From: an uncultured Candidatus Saccharibacteria bacterium
GTDB lineage: Bacteria; Patescibacteriota; Saccharimonadia; Saccharimonadales; UBA4665
Direction: 5' to 3'
DNA length: 19,461 bases
Assembly (NCBI GenBank): GCA_903891235.1
Contig: CAITDW010000155.1
Coordinates: 1 to 19,461 of the forward strand
A program made the translations under genes and the position numbers. The notes beneath the pieces are model-generated. The model saw only the letters and a list, made by a program, of their open reading frames with translations, was not told where the DNA came from and made no database searches. The stretch's first letter is position 1. The number at the start of each line of letters is the position of its first letter. This document shows, one piece after another, positions 7,596 to 16,632 of the stretch.

Positions 7596-10500
7596 TGAAA
7601 GAAATAAGTAGTGTAGGTGAAGACAAATATTCATTTGCTCATTCTCTAGAGGATTCAATACCTTTAGTAATAGAAAAAGTCAATAAACGAGATTGTTTAG
7701 ATCGTGAAGATATCAAGTTAATTTGCGAGAATGTTAAATCTTCTGCTCAAAGTAAAAACATTGATGCAAAACGACAGATTATTGATTTAATATTTGCGGT
7801 TCTTGCTGATGATTATCCTAAAGTTGATAGTAAACAATATCACCACACGCATAGGGATCTATCATTAATCACCTCTCTTACAACTCCCAATTTGTTGGAC
7901 AACATTAAACTCAACGAAGAAGCCGTAAGTTTAATTGCTTCGAAACTAAACGAATCTATTTTGGCTGATCCCATTTCGCAATTATCAAAAATAATCGCTA
8001 AAAATCAGGGGTTATCTAATGCAGTTCAACTAAAACTAGTTAATTTTGCTAATATTAAGGGTAGAGACGGTTATTTACCTCAAGCAACAATTCTTATTAA
8101 TTCGTTAAAGCATTGTTTAAATGAAGAAAAAATAAGCCCTGAAGTAGTTTCTACTCTTAATGAGCTTGGAAAAAACTATATGAAAGGCAAGTTTTTTGAC
8201 GATCAACGTGCATTAATATCTCTTCATTCTTATAAGCATCTTATGCGTACCGGTCACGGTAGCGTAGACTGTGGTTCAGATTCAAATAGGATATTACGAA
8301 CAACTAAAGATCTTTCTTTGCAGAAAAAAGCAGATAAATTAAATAAAGAATATCATTTTCAACACGACCTACCTAATTTTGTTAAAAAGAATCATGAAGA
8401 CTTACTGCTCGATTGGGACAAAAAACCCACTTTAGAAAAAGAAAAGATTATCAAAAATACGATTCAATATCTTAAAGTATTTAGCCCTAATGAAATCATA
8501 GGAAGTAAGCAATTCGGCCTAAATGATTTAAGAACAAAAACTTTACTGAATATAGTCAAAGATACTAGCCTAGATTTTTCAAAAATAAACGGGGTAATAA
8601 AAAGTTTAAGCGAAGCTATTGATGTCGGCATTAATGATGATTTGAGATATCGTAAAATAAAAATCGGCTTTAAATCAATTAAAGGCGATATAAATCCCGG
8701 TTTTACAAACATTGTTATTGCAAAACTCCCTCTGAGTCATTGCAAACTAACTATCGATATTTTAAAAGATTTTGAAAAAAACTCTCATAGAATCAGCGGA
8801 GTAAATAATACTTCGCTTGAAAAGTTTCAAATGCTAGCTAGCAACGATAATCTCGAAATTCAAACTATCTCAGCAAATCTACTAGATATATTCTCCAAAA
8901 AAACTTCAGGTTTTAAAAAGCTAGATAGTAATTTTATAGATCATTTAATTCTAGATTTTCCGAAAGACATTAAGTCTCGTGAGCAACTGACGGAAGAATT
9001 AATTAAATTTAATCCCGATAATCAACAATTAAAGTTACTAATACCGACTCTTAATGAGAAATTACAACTAGTTGATGAATATTGGCATAAAAACTCACAA
9101 TTAGTGCCGATCGGTAAAAATATATGTGATTATTTACCGGAAGATATTAGGCTATGGTCGCAAAAAGTTCGCTCATCCGATCTTTCGTTAAAGTCGGATC
9201 AACAATTAGCGGAAAGTCTGGCAGTAATTAGTCGTGCGGTGCAGATAACCAACGGTTATGTACCGCGAGATATACAAAAACAATCCGTATTGATTTTGCT
9301 CGATTCGTTAACCGAGGGTAAAGGAAGACTTGCTCAAATTAAAACCGGTGAGGGTAAGTCCACTATTACGGCAATGCTAGCGGTAGCACAAAATATATTT
9401 ACCGGTAAAAAAATAGATATTATTACCAGTTCTGCGCCTCTTGCGCGTCGTGACAGCGAAGAACAAGGACTTTTTTATGAATTGTTCGGTTTAAATTGCG
9501 ATCACAATATTACCAAACCGTCCGACCCTTTTATAGGTGCTAAACCGTGTTATACGAGCGATATAATATACGGTGACTCATTAAGTTTTCAATCTGATTT
9601 ACTGCGTAGTGAATTTAAGGGGCTAGGTACTAGAGGAGATCGTAAGTTCGAAGCCGTTATTGTAGACGAAGTTGATAGTATGCTTATTGACGAGGGGTCG
9701 AAAATCGCTAAACTTGCAAGCCCTATTTGCGGCATGGAGCATTTGGAAACCGTCTTTATTTTTGTAGCAAAATATCTAGAGCGAAGCGGTGTTGATCGTG
9801 AATTTCTATCGTCTATCGAGAATTTCGAACAAACCAAAGATCATCTGACCGACTTAATAAATGATATAGTTACTACAAAGGTACGATATCCTCGCTATTT
9901 AGAGCATTTTGTTAATCAAAGCTCGCTAGTTTGGGCAAGTACCGCTCTTAGATCGATAGTAATGCGGGAAAACGTCGACTATGTTATAGCACAGGATAAA
10001 TTCGCTGAGAAAATTATTGCGCCCGTAGATTACAATGCGACCGGTGTTGTCCAAAGTAGCACTGCCTGGAGCGGAGGGTTGCATCAATTTTTACAAATAA
10101 AGCATTATTTGCGTATAACTCCGGAGAGTTTAACAACAAGTTTTATCTCTAACATGAATTTCTTCAAGCGTTATGAATCATGTATCACCGGATTAACGGG
10201 GACGCTTGGCAGTAACTCTTCCCAAAAATTGCTTGAAGATATTTATAATATCGATATTGCCTCTATTCCCACTTTCAAACCTCAAATAATAGAAGAATAT
10301 CCGGGCGCAGTAGTTGAAGATTCTCTAGCTCATATTCAAGCTATTAGCGATTCTGCGATCAGGGAGGCTAAGAGTGGGCGGGGCGTATTAATAATTTCTC
10401 AAACGATAGCCGACGCATTAGAGATAACGAAGACAATTAAAGAAATAGGTTATCCTGATAACAAGATAAAACAATATTTGCGTAGTGATACAAAAAATAG

Positions 10501-13500
10501 CACGTTTGACGGCAAAGCCGATAGCGGTGACATTATCGTTGCCACAAATTTAGCAGGTCGAGGTACGGATATATTAACTAGTAAGACAGTAGAAGAAGCG
10601 GGTGGATTGCATGTAATTGTTGGATTCCTCCCGTCTAATTTACGTATTCAAGATCAAGCCTTCGGTAGAACTAGCCGCCAGGGAAATAAGGGTTCAGCAG
10701 AACTCATAGTACATAATACTACGGGAGCTAATTTAAACGAATTAAAGAAATTACGGGACATAAATGAAGAGCAAAATGTTAGCACTACTAAAACCGACTT
10801 ATTAGAAAAAATAAATTTTGAGGATGAATTATTTCAGCGTTTTAATTACGAAGTTTATCAACAGCTAAAGATTATTGATCCGAATAAGCAAAAGTTAATG
10901 CAAGCTGAGGATTTGTGGGGTTTCTGGCTCAGCAGAATTAAGAAAACTTATGATATTAACAAGGTGGAAGGTAGGAACTCCATAGAGCAAGCGTTCCAAG
11001 AATTTAAAATCGATATATTTGAGAAATACGGTGATAAGAATTGCTATAATATTATGGTTAATCCTGCATATTTAACTAATATTGCAATTAACAAATTAGG
11101 CGTAAACGGCAATTACACCCTTCCGTGCGACTTATTAAAGCAAGCTGCGCAATTAGACGATAATTTCTCTTATCAAGCACATTATTTAGGTGCTTATAGT
11201 ACCCTGCGTAGCGGTGATATAAACGGCACGTCAAATAAAGCCGCTCAAGAAAGAGTAGAAAAAGCAGGGCAGGCATTATTTCATTTTGAGAATGCGTTAC
11301 ATCAAATCGAAAATATAGCAATGCCGCAGTTACAAAGTGCTATTCTTTCCCTGGGGTCTGAGAGCGAAGGAACGCCGCTGGCTAAACAAATCGATAATAA
11401 GTTACGTTTGCTGACTACTACGCAAAGTAATATCACAAAAAATATCGACTATTTACGAGATCACAACGATCCTGGCAAAAGTAAAATCAAAGTAGCGGAT
11501 GATAGTTTACAATTTTATAATGAATTATTCAGAGGAATAGTCTCACAAAAAGATATAGAGGAATATGCTAATTTCGGTATGCAGCATATATTCGACGTTA
11601 CCTCACAAAAATTAGATAAAGATCATTTCTCCGGCACTTTAGTTGCAATTATCGGCATAGCTCAAGTTATCGTCGGCGTTGTCGTAGCGGTAGGAAGCGC
11701 AGGATTTGCCGCAGAGTTCGGTATCGGTCTAGCAGTCGGTGGCGCAGGTGATATAATCACCGGTATGCAGCACGCTCTTAAAGGCCAAGGCGTTGATATG
11801 AACCAATGGGCAACGTCCAAAGGTATTGACCTTGCCGTGAACCTAATTACGGCAGGAATAAGTAGTAAAATAAATGCCGCTAAAACGGCTAAGGCACTAA
11901 AAACTACGGAGATTGCAGTTGTAGCCAAAGAGCTGACTTTACGCCAAGTTGCTTATGAGATCGGTAAGCGTCTTGTAACCACCGAGCTTGTTAAGTTTGC
12001 CGTTATGGGCGTTGAAAGAATGGCGGCAAAGCCTATCAAAGGGGCGCAAAAAGACCTTGAATTTAAAATAAGGCAATTGTTCCAGGAGCAAGGAAATAAG
12101 CAAAATTTGCGTGAGATGATTGTTATTGATACGTTAAACCCGAAATTCCACGGATACATTCCTCAATTACAGAGACAAATCGATAATTTACTCAACCAAA
12201 AAGAGGATCGATTTACCAGTATTGCCCAGAATATATTAACTCATACTTTAACTTCCTCGGTGAAAAGCTCTTCTTTAGCCAATAGCTCAAATATATCTAC
12301 GGCTATTCAAATCGGTAGCGTCGGTCTTACCGTCGGTAGTGGTTTTGCGGCGATTGAAGAATTAGAATCTATACTAGTCTCTGAAATCCCGACACAAATT
12401 CACCAAGTTCATAATACGTTGCCCGAGACAACGGTTTATCTTGAGACTAAAACTACATTAATCAATAAAAAGGAATTTAAGTTGATAACGGAGCAGTTAC
12501 TCAACCAAGGGATTTATAATAATCATTTTAAGATCGATTCGGACAAATTGGAGTTATTACTTGCAACAATAGAAAATAAGCCTGAATTTAAAGGTGGATT
12601 GAAAGAAATTACCGGTACTAACCTAGAGAAAGACCTAAAGACAAAACCGGAAGAATTTAAGTTACAAGAAATTGTTCAAAACAACGATAATACGGTCGAT
12701 TATGGATCAGATTTTGGCGCACTTAGGGAAATGATAAATACTGATAGGTTTAACCTTAAATGCCTCCTAAATATTTTGTCGTCCTTAAACGATAATCTAC
12801 AACTAGCTGCCAAAGGAGAATATGACGGCAAGATAGAACAACTAGCAGGTAATGTAGCAAGTAATGTAGGCAATCGTATGCGCGGTATGGTTGCTAGCGG
12901 TATTATATCGCCTATCATGAGTCCGATTGTTAGTAATGCACTAGAGTTTGTACTAGAGCGCACAGGTCTTCAGAAAGCCTTGTCGGAGGGTTCAAAGCTT
13001 AATAACGAATTAGAGGAACAGTTCCTTATAGAAAATTATATTAAGGCCGGATATGGGGTTGGTGTCAGTTCTGGTGATGGCCTTTTAAGGCAAGAGATAA
13101 ATGAATATTCAAAACTTAGTGTTGAAATCTACAAGAAAGACTTTGCAAAAATAGCAACCGAAATGGGATATAGAGTTGTTGCAGAGTCTGGATTTAGTAT
13201 AAGTGGGTTTAAAGGGGCTATTTTAGAAAAAGATGGTATTCATGTTTTGGTTATTAAGGGGACTGATTTCGATCCTAAATCTAAGATCAAATCTTTAGGT
13301 GATGTTAAAGCGGACATACAAATCGCTTTCCAAAAACCGCCGATAGAGCAATTAAAGGCTCTTGAGCATTTTGTAGAACTAGCCCTATTGAAGCACAAAA
13401 TTGATAGGATTGATATTGCCACTGGGCATTCATTAGGAGCTACACTTTCCACGTTATGGGGTATTAAAACCGCAACTCCAGTTATAGGTTACGATGCACC

Positions 13501-14293
13501 TCCTGACCAAAAAATAGCTTACGAAATGTACGGTAAAGACAAAACAGAAGCTGCTGATGTGCTTAAAATTCAATCAAGTACCAATGTTATTAATAGCTCT
13601 GGCAAACAAGTAGGTAAACTATTTTCAGTTGATGTCATGGAAAATTCTTATGATAACATCAATCTAGATATCTTCTCTAACAAAAAGAAAGCGCTTGCTC
13701 TTATTGACAGCGATATAGTCAATGGAATAAGAAACTTCCTTAATCTTTCAAATAAAAAGGTCTATGGAACTGATCCGGAAGCTATTGCACAAGAACATGG
13801 CGTAGATAAAAAACGAATAGTTAAGAAATTTGAAGTCAGCGGTAAAGATAAAATAATCACCTCTTCTAACATGCATAGCGACCTTAAGAAAGAACAAATA
13901 ATATCCAATATCCATAAGGATCAAGAATATTTTATACTTCCTTCGCAAAAAGAGGTACATAATATAGAAACGCAGTCGCATGTAATTGGTGGAATTTTAA
14001 AAGTAAGTGTAGGTAGACATGAATCGTTAGTGATTTCTGACGCTTTATATAGAGGCCAAAAACTATCCCCTCTTCACAATCTAGGTAGTGTAGATTATGT
14101 AATAGATCACTTTACTAATCACGAGAATGAGAGCTGTCAAAAGTTTCTAGGACAAATAATGCCCTCAATAGCAAAACATCCTGCATTTGAAGGATTGTCT
14201 AACGAAGAAATTCATAAACTTGTTGAAAATAATTTACCCGCAGTTGCGCAAAAATTAAAAATAGTGTTTAACCCTTTGCAAGAGGATAAGTAA
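7595..14293 (+). CDS. Giant SecA-like motor and lipase-like fusion protein
   Basis: With the ATG at 7595 (TGATG overlap; a TTG at 7592 is an alternative) the product is 2232 aa. Residues ~1-530 are helical repeats. A SecA-type DEAD motor follows: Walker A KTGEGKST at 583-590, DEVDSMLIDE from 691, GLTGTLGS near 866, ATNLAGRGTD at 983-992 and QAFGRTSRQG at 1021-1030. SecA has MAGRGTD and QLRGRSGRQG at the last two. After a helical stretch comes a glycine-rich hydrophobic segment at ~1347-1390 and another near 1570-1585. Residues ~1870-1970 resemble class 3 lipases, with nucleophile elbow GHSLGA (Ser1946). The last ~67 residues are shared with the TPR protein ending at 16564. True SecA is ~850-900 aa, so this is not the housekeeping translocase. 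A toxin- or effector-like role is inference. Confidence 0.85.
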   Translation: MKEISSVGEDKYSFAHSLEDSIPLVIEKVNKRDCLDREDIKLICENVKSSAQSKNIDAKRQIIDLIFAVLADDYPKVDSKQYHHTHRDLSLITSLTTPNLLDNIKLNEEAVSLIASKLNESILADPISQLSKIIAKNQGLSNAVQLKLVNFANIKGRDGYLPQATILINSLKHCLNEEKISPEVVSTLNELGKNYMKGKFFDDQRALISLHSYKHLMRTGHGSVDCGSDSNRILRTTKDLSLQKKADKLNKEYHFQHDLPNFVKKNHEDLLLDWDKKPTLEKEKIIKNTIQYLKVFSPNEIIGSKQFGLNDLRTKTLLNIVKDTSLDFSKINGVIKSLSEAIDVGINDDLRYRKIKIGFKSIKGDINPGFTNIVIAKLPLSHCKLTIDILKDFEKNSHRISGVNNTSLEKFQMLASNDNLEIQTISANLLDIFSKKTSGFKKLDSNFIDHLILDFPKDIKSREQLTEELIKFNPDNQQLKLLIPTLNEKLQLVDEYWHKNSQLVPIGKNICDYLPEDIRLWSQKVRSSDLSLKSDQQLAESLAVISRAVQITNGYVPRDIQKQSVLILLDSLTEGKGRLAQIKTGEGKSTITAMLAVAQNIFTGKKIDIITSSAPLARRDSEEQGLFYELFGLNCDHNITKPSDPFIGAKPCYTSDIIYGDSLSFQSDLLRSEFKGLGTRGDRKFEAVIVDEVDSMLIDEGSKIAKLASPICGMEHLETVFIFVAKYLERSGVDREFLSSIENFEQTKDHLTDLINDIVTTKVRYPRYLEHFVNQSSLVWASTALRSIVMRENVDYVIAQDKFAEKIIAPVDYNATGVVQSSTAWSGGLHQFLQIKHYLRITPESLTTSFISNMNFFKRYESCITGLTGTLGSNSSQKLLEDIYNIDIASIPTFKPQIIEEYPGAVVEDSLAHIQAISDSAIREAKSGRGVLIISQTIADALEITKTIKEIGYPDNKIKQYLRSDTKNSTFDGKADSGDIIVATNLAGRGTDILTSKTVEEAGGLHVIVGFLPSNLRIQDQAFGRTSRQGNKGSAELIVHNTTGANLNELKKLRDINEEQNVSTTKTDLLEKINFEDELFQRFNYEVYQQLKIIDPNKQKLMQAEDLWGFWLSRIKKTYDINKVEGRNSIEQAFQEFKIDIFEKYGDKNCYNIMVNPAYLTNIAINKLGVNGNYTLPCDLLKQAAQLDDNFSYQAHYLGAYSTLRSGDINGTSNKAAQERVEKAGQALFHFENALHQIENIAMPQLQSAILSLGSESEGTPLAKQIDNKLRLLTTTQSNITKNIDYLRDHNDPGKSKIKVADDSLQFYNELFRGIVSQKDIEEYANFGMQHIFDVTSQKLDKDHFSGTLVAIIGIAQVIVGVVVAVGSAGFAAEFGIGLAVGGAGDIITGMQHALKGQGVDMNQWATSKGIDLAVNLITAGISSKINAAKTAKALKTTEIAVVAKELTLRQVAYEIGKRLVTTELVKFAVMGVERMAAKPIKGAQKDLEFKIRQLFQEQGNKQNLREMIVIDTLNPKFHGYIPQLQRQIDNLLNQKEDRFTSIAQNILTHTLTSSVKSSSLANSSNISTAIQIGSVGLTVGSGFAAIEELESILVSEIPTQIHQVHNTLPETTVYLETKTTLINKKEFKLITEQLLNQGIYNNHFKIDSDKLELLLATIENKPEFKGGLKEITGTNLEKDLKTKPEEFKLQEIVQNNDNTVDYGSDFGALREMINTDRFNLKCLLNILSSLNDNLQLAAKGEYDGKIEQLAGNVASNVGNRMRGMVASGIISPIMSPIVSNALEFVLERTGLQKALSEGSKLNNELEEQFLIENYIKAGYGVGVSSGDGLLRQEINEYSKLSVEIYKKDFAKIATEMGYRVVAESGFSISGFKGAILEKDGIHVLVIKGTDFDPKSKIKSLGDVKADIQIAFQKPPIEQLKALEHFVELALLKHKIDRIDIATGHSLGATLSTLWGIKTATPVIGYDAPPDQKIAYEMYGKDKTEAADVLKIQSSTNVINSSGKQVGKLFSVDVMENSYDNINLDIFSNKKKALALIDSDIVNGIRNFLNLSNKKVYGTDPEAIAQEHGVDKKRIVKKFEVSGKDKIITSSNMHSDLKKEQIISNIHKDQEYFILPSQKEVHNIETQSHVIGGILKVSVGRHESLVISDALYRGQKLSPLHNLGSVDYVIDHFTNHENESCQKFLGQIMPSIAKHPAFEGLSNEEIHKLVENNLPAVAQKLKIVFNPLQEDK

Positions 14294-14328
14294 TAATCAT
14301 GCTTAAGAAAATAAATTTGCGTATCTCT
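14091..14328 (+). repeat. 238-bp direct repeat, copy A
   Basis: This copy covers the last ~67 codons of the giant gene, the 5-bp gap and the first ten codons of the first TPR gene. It aligns without gaps to 16362-16599 at an offset of 2271 bp, with about 19 mismatches by hand count. A long perfect block lies around 14172-14229. The shared stretch includes an AGAGGA that precedes each ATG by 12 bases. Confidence 0.9.
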
Positions 14329-15450
14329 TTAATAATACAGATTATTTTGTTTTGCACCGTATGCAGTTGTGCTAATGCCGAGAATGCTGCTCAATTAAAA
14401 CTAGATAAGGCGTACGGCTTATTTAAAAATGGCGAATACAATAAATGCATAGAATTATGTAATGCTATATTAAAGGTAAATAACACAAATTACCAAGCTC
14501 ACCTTAATAAAGGACAGTGTCTTTTTATGTCCAAACAATATGAAGAAGCATTAGCCGCATACGATACAGCAATAAAACTTAAGCCTGATTATACAGAAGC
14601 TTATGGCGCAAAAGGAGACGTACTTAGCGAGATAAATCGATATGAAGAAGCATTAGCCGCATACGATACAGCAATAAAACTTAAACCAGATTATGCAGAA
14701 GCTTATCGTGCAAAAGGATATACACTTAGTCGGTTAGAACGATATAAAGAAGCGTTGACTACATACGATACAGCAATAAAACTTAAGCCTGATTATATCG
14801 AGGTTTATATAAATAAAAGCTATGCTCTGAATAGGTTGCAGAGGCATGAAGAAGCATTGGCTACATACGATACGGCTCTCAAATATAAACCTGATGATAA
14901 ATATGTTCTATACGGTAAAGTTGTAACTTTAAGTGATATGGGAAGATTGAAGGAATCAGGGGAATTATATGCTTATTTATGGGATGAAAAAATTATTGAT
15001 AAATGCGCTTCAATTATAAAAGCAAGTGCTAATTCAATAGATGAATATATAGCTAGGGGTAAATGCTTACTTAGCATTCAATTATATCCAGGCGCATTAG
15101 AAGCTTATGATATGGTAATTAAACTAAATCCTAATTGCGCAGAAGCTTACGCTACTAAGGGATCGATACTTGCTGCAATGGAAAAATACCAAGAAGCGCT
15201 AGAGGTTTACAACATAGTAATTAAGTTAAACCCCGACTATGCAGAAGTGTATAAAGATAAAGGATATACTCTTAATAAATTAAAGCGATATCAGGAGGCG
15301 TTACTAAATTATGACATTGCTCTGAAATATAAACCAAACGATAAAGATACCCTTTATCAAAAAGCTTCAACTTTACAAGATGTAGGAAAAAAAAAGAAGC
15401 AAAAAAACTATATGATCAGTTGGGCATTAGAACTATTGAAGATTATATAA
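14299..15450 (+). CDS. Exported TPR-repeat protein with probable frameshifted C-terminus
   Basis: The 383-aa zero-frame product starts with a basic and hydrophobic signal (residues ~4-23) ending TVCSCANA. Cys24 could be a lipoprotein cysteine, or cleavage could follow ANA at 27. About eight to nine 34-residue TPR units follow, of the form Y(E/K)EAL..YDTAIKLKPDY.EAY.AKG, near-identical in places. In the zero frame the end (KKKKQKNYMISW...) is unlike the family. At the A-run 15387-15395 a -1 shift instead gives KKEAKKLYDQLGIRTIEDYIKKEEE and a Ser/Pro-rich tail ending at 15530, about 410 aa in all. The gene begins 5 bp after the giant gene. TPRs bind other proteins, so an envelope-located partner of the operon products is likely. 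Confidence 0.8.
   Translation: MLKKINLRISLIIQIILFCTVCSCANAENAAQLKLDKAYGLFKNGEYNKCIELCNAILKVNNTNYQAHLNKGQCLFMSKQYEEALAAYDTAIKLKPDYTEAYGAKGDVLSEINRYEEALAAYDTAIKLKPDYAEAYRAKGYTLSRLERYKEALTTYDTAIKLKPDYIEVYINKSYALNRLQRHEEALATYDTALKYKPDDKYVLYGKVVTLSDMGRLKESGELYAYLWDEKIIDKCASIIKASANSIDEYIARGKCLLSIQLYPGALEAYDMVIKLNPNCAEAYATKGSILAAMEKYQEALEVYNIVIKLNPDYAEVYKDKGYTLNKLKRYQEALLNYDIALKYKPNDKDTLYQKASTLQDVGKKKKQKNYMISWALELLKII
14538..14700 (+). repeat. Tandem TPR-coding DNA repeat in the first TPR gene
   Basis: The stretch beginning atatgaagaagcattagc at 14538 recurs at 14640 with an exact 102-bp (34-codon) offset and is identical for roughly 45 bases (to near 14584 and 14686) before diverging slightly. Further weaker copies follow every 102 bp. 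This is repeat expansion at the codon level. Confidence 0.75.
15390..15396 (+). promoter_or_regulatory. A AAA AAG slippery heptamer, candidate -1 frameshift site
   Basis: Within a run of nine A (15387-15395) followed by G, the zero frame reads ggA AAA AAA AAG AAG. The heptamer A AAA AAG is therefore in the correct phase for -1 slippage, as at E. coli dnaX. In the -1 frame the codon after the slip is GAA at 15396. A plain one-base loss in the homopolymer, or transcriptional slippage on the A-run, would give a similar product. Confidence 0.6.
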
Positions 15451-15530
15451 AAAAGGAAGAAGAAAAAAAGAAAAAGCCTGACTCTTCGTCCTCTACCCCA
15501 TCGTCCTTGAGTCAAAAGGTAATTAAATGA
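15396..15530 (+). other. -1 frame C-terminal extension of the first TPR protein
   Basis: The frame starting at GAA 15396 stays open for 44 codons and ends at TGA 15528-15530. It encodes EAKKLYDQLGIRTIEDYIKK, then a Lys/Glu run and a Ser/Thr/Pro-rich tail. The KEAKKLYDQL start continues a TPR helix in the manner of KEAEEVYAQL at the same place in the neighbouring TPR protein. Its stop overlaps the next start as ATGA (15527-15530), the coupling expected if this is the true gene end. Confidence 0.65.
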
Positions 15531-16564
15531 CTCCTAATATAGATCGTTCTGATATTCCATTTATTACGTTTGTTTGTATTATACTATTCTTTATAGTTTG
15601 TAAATGTACCAATGATGCGTATTCAAAAAAGTACGAGTTAGATGAAGTTGATCTATTTAAACGCTGCAAACTACTAGAAGATTTTGATATAAACATCAAA
15701 ATAGATCCATATTGTGCACAAATTTACACTGGAAAGGGTCTTATGCTTGCTCAGATGAACAAATACCCTGAGGCTCTAAAAGCTATTGATATAGCTATTA
15801 AAATAGATCCCTACTATGTAGAAGCTTACAGGGCTAAAGGATACGCCCTTGCTATGATGGAAAAAATCCCAGAAGCGTTAGAATCTTATGATACGGTAAT
15901 TAAGCTAAAACCTGATTATGCCGAAGCCTATGGCGCAAAAGGGATGATACTTGCTAGTGATAGGATAAAAAATTATGAAGAAGCTTTAGATGCTTTTGAT
16001 ATGGCTATTAAACTTGAGCCTGATTATGTTGATGGTTATCTAGGTAAGGGAATGACTTTTGGTAAACAAGGTCGTTATGAAGAAGCTTTAGATGCTTTTG
16101 ATATGGCTATTAAACTTGAGCCTGATTATGTTGATAGTTATATAAATAAGAGCTCTATTTTGGGGAAGCTAAATAAACACAAAAAAGCTTTGGAAACCTA
16201 CAACACAGCTCTTCAGTACGCGCCAGATAATAAAAATGCTTTATACAGCAAAGCTGTTACTCTAGAGCGTTTAGGTAGACAAAAAGAAGCAGAAGAAGTA
16301 TACGCTCAGTTATCTAATGATAAAACTATGGAAGAATATAAAAATCACAATTTAGATACTATAGATTATGTAATAGATAGCTTTACTAACCCCGAAAACG
16401 AGAGTTGTCAAAAGTTTCTGTGGCAAATAAGGTCCTCAATGACAAAACATCCTGCATTTGAAGGATTGTCTAACGAAGAAATTCATAAACTTGTTGAAAA
16501 CAATTTACCCGCAGTTGCGCAAAAATTAAAAATAATATTTAACCCTTTGCAAGAGGATAGGTAA
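15527..16564 (+). CDS. Membrane-anchored TPR protein with shared C-terminal tail
   Basis: This 345-aa protein has one N-terminal hydrophobic segment at ~residues 11-25 (IPFITFVCIILFFIVCKC), acting as a signal or anchor, and then six to seven TPR units from ~50 to 265 (for example YEEALDAFDMAIKLEPDYVD, present twice). Residues ~279-345 match the C-terminus of the giant SecA-like protein with about ten substitutions, including the identical stretch KHPAFEGLSNEEIHKLVENN. The ATG overlaps the stop of the -1 extension of the preceding TPR gene (ATGA). The same tail on a TPR protein and on the SecA-like giant suggests a common docking, sorting or secretion element, or simply gene conversion in the repeat. 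The N-terminus lacks a good lipobox. Confidence 0.8.
   Translation: MTPNIDRSDIPFITFVCIILFFIVCKCTNDAYSKKYELDEVDLFKRCKLLEDFDINIKIDPYCAQIYTGKGLMLAQMNKYPEALKAIDIAIKIDPYYVEAYRAKGYALAMMEKIPEALESYDTVIKLKPDYAEAYGAKGMILASDRIKNYEEALDAFDMAIKLEPDYVDGYLGKGMTFGKQGRYEEALDAFDMAIKLEPDYVDSYINKSSILGKLNKHKKALETYNTALQYAPDNKNALYSKAVTLERLGRQKEAEEVYAQLSNDKTMEEYKNHNLDTIDYVIDSFTNPENESCQKFLWQIRSSMTKHPAFEGLSNEEIHKLVENNLPAVAQKLKIIFNPLQEDR
15973..16135 (+). repeat. Perfect tandem TPR-coding DNA repeat
   Basis: The segments 15973-16033 and 16075-16135 are identical by eye and offset by 102 bp (34 codons, one TPR unit). They encode YEEALDAFDMAIKLEPDYVD twice. Absence even of silent differences indicates very recent duplication or ongoing conversion. 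Confidence 0.85.
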
Positions 16565-16599
16565 TAATCATGCTTAAGAAAATAAATTTGCTTATCTCT
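16362..16599 (+). repeat. 238-bp direct repeat, copy B
   Basis: This is the counterpart of 14091-14328. It supplies the shared C-terminal tail of the second TPR protein and then, beyond the stop, a copy of the start of the first TPR gene. Similarity ends abruptly after atctct at 16599, marking a recombination junction. Confidence 0.9.
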
Positions 16600-16632
16600 A
16601 GAACTTGTGATGATAAAAGAACTGCTAACTAA
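16570..16632 (+). pseudogene. Remnant of a TPR-gene start
   Basis: From ATG 16570 the frame reads MLKKINLLIS, matching the first ten residues of the TPR protein at 14299 (MLKKINLRIS), then leaves the homology (RTCDDKRTAN) and stops at 16632. It keeps the same AGAGGA and spacing upstream. It is best read as the truncated 5' end of a duplicated TPR gene left by the repeat; the next small gene begins inside it in another frame. Confidence 0.6.

Noticed and set aside
11662..11928. Minus-strand Ala/Thr/Pro-rich frame opposite the giant gene
   Set aside because: It is a shadow of the glycine-rich hydrophobic segment on the plus strand.
7595..14293. Housekeeping preprotein translocase SecA
   Set aside because: The motor core is SecA-like, but length, fused domains, altered motifs (AFGRTSRQG rather than LRGRSGRQG) and operon context do not fit the essential translocase.
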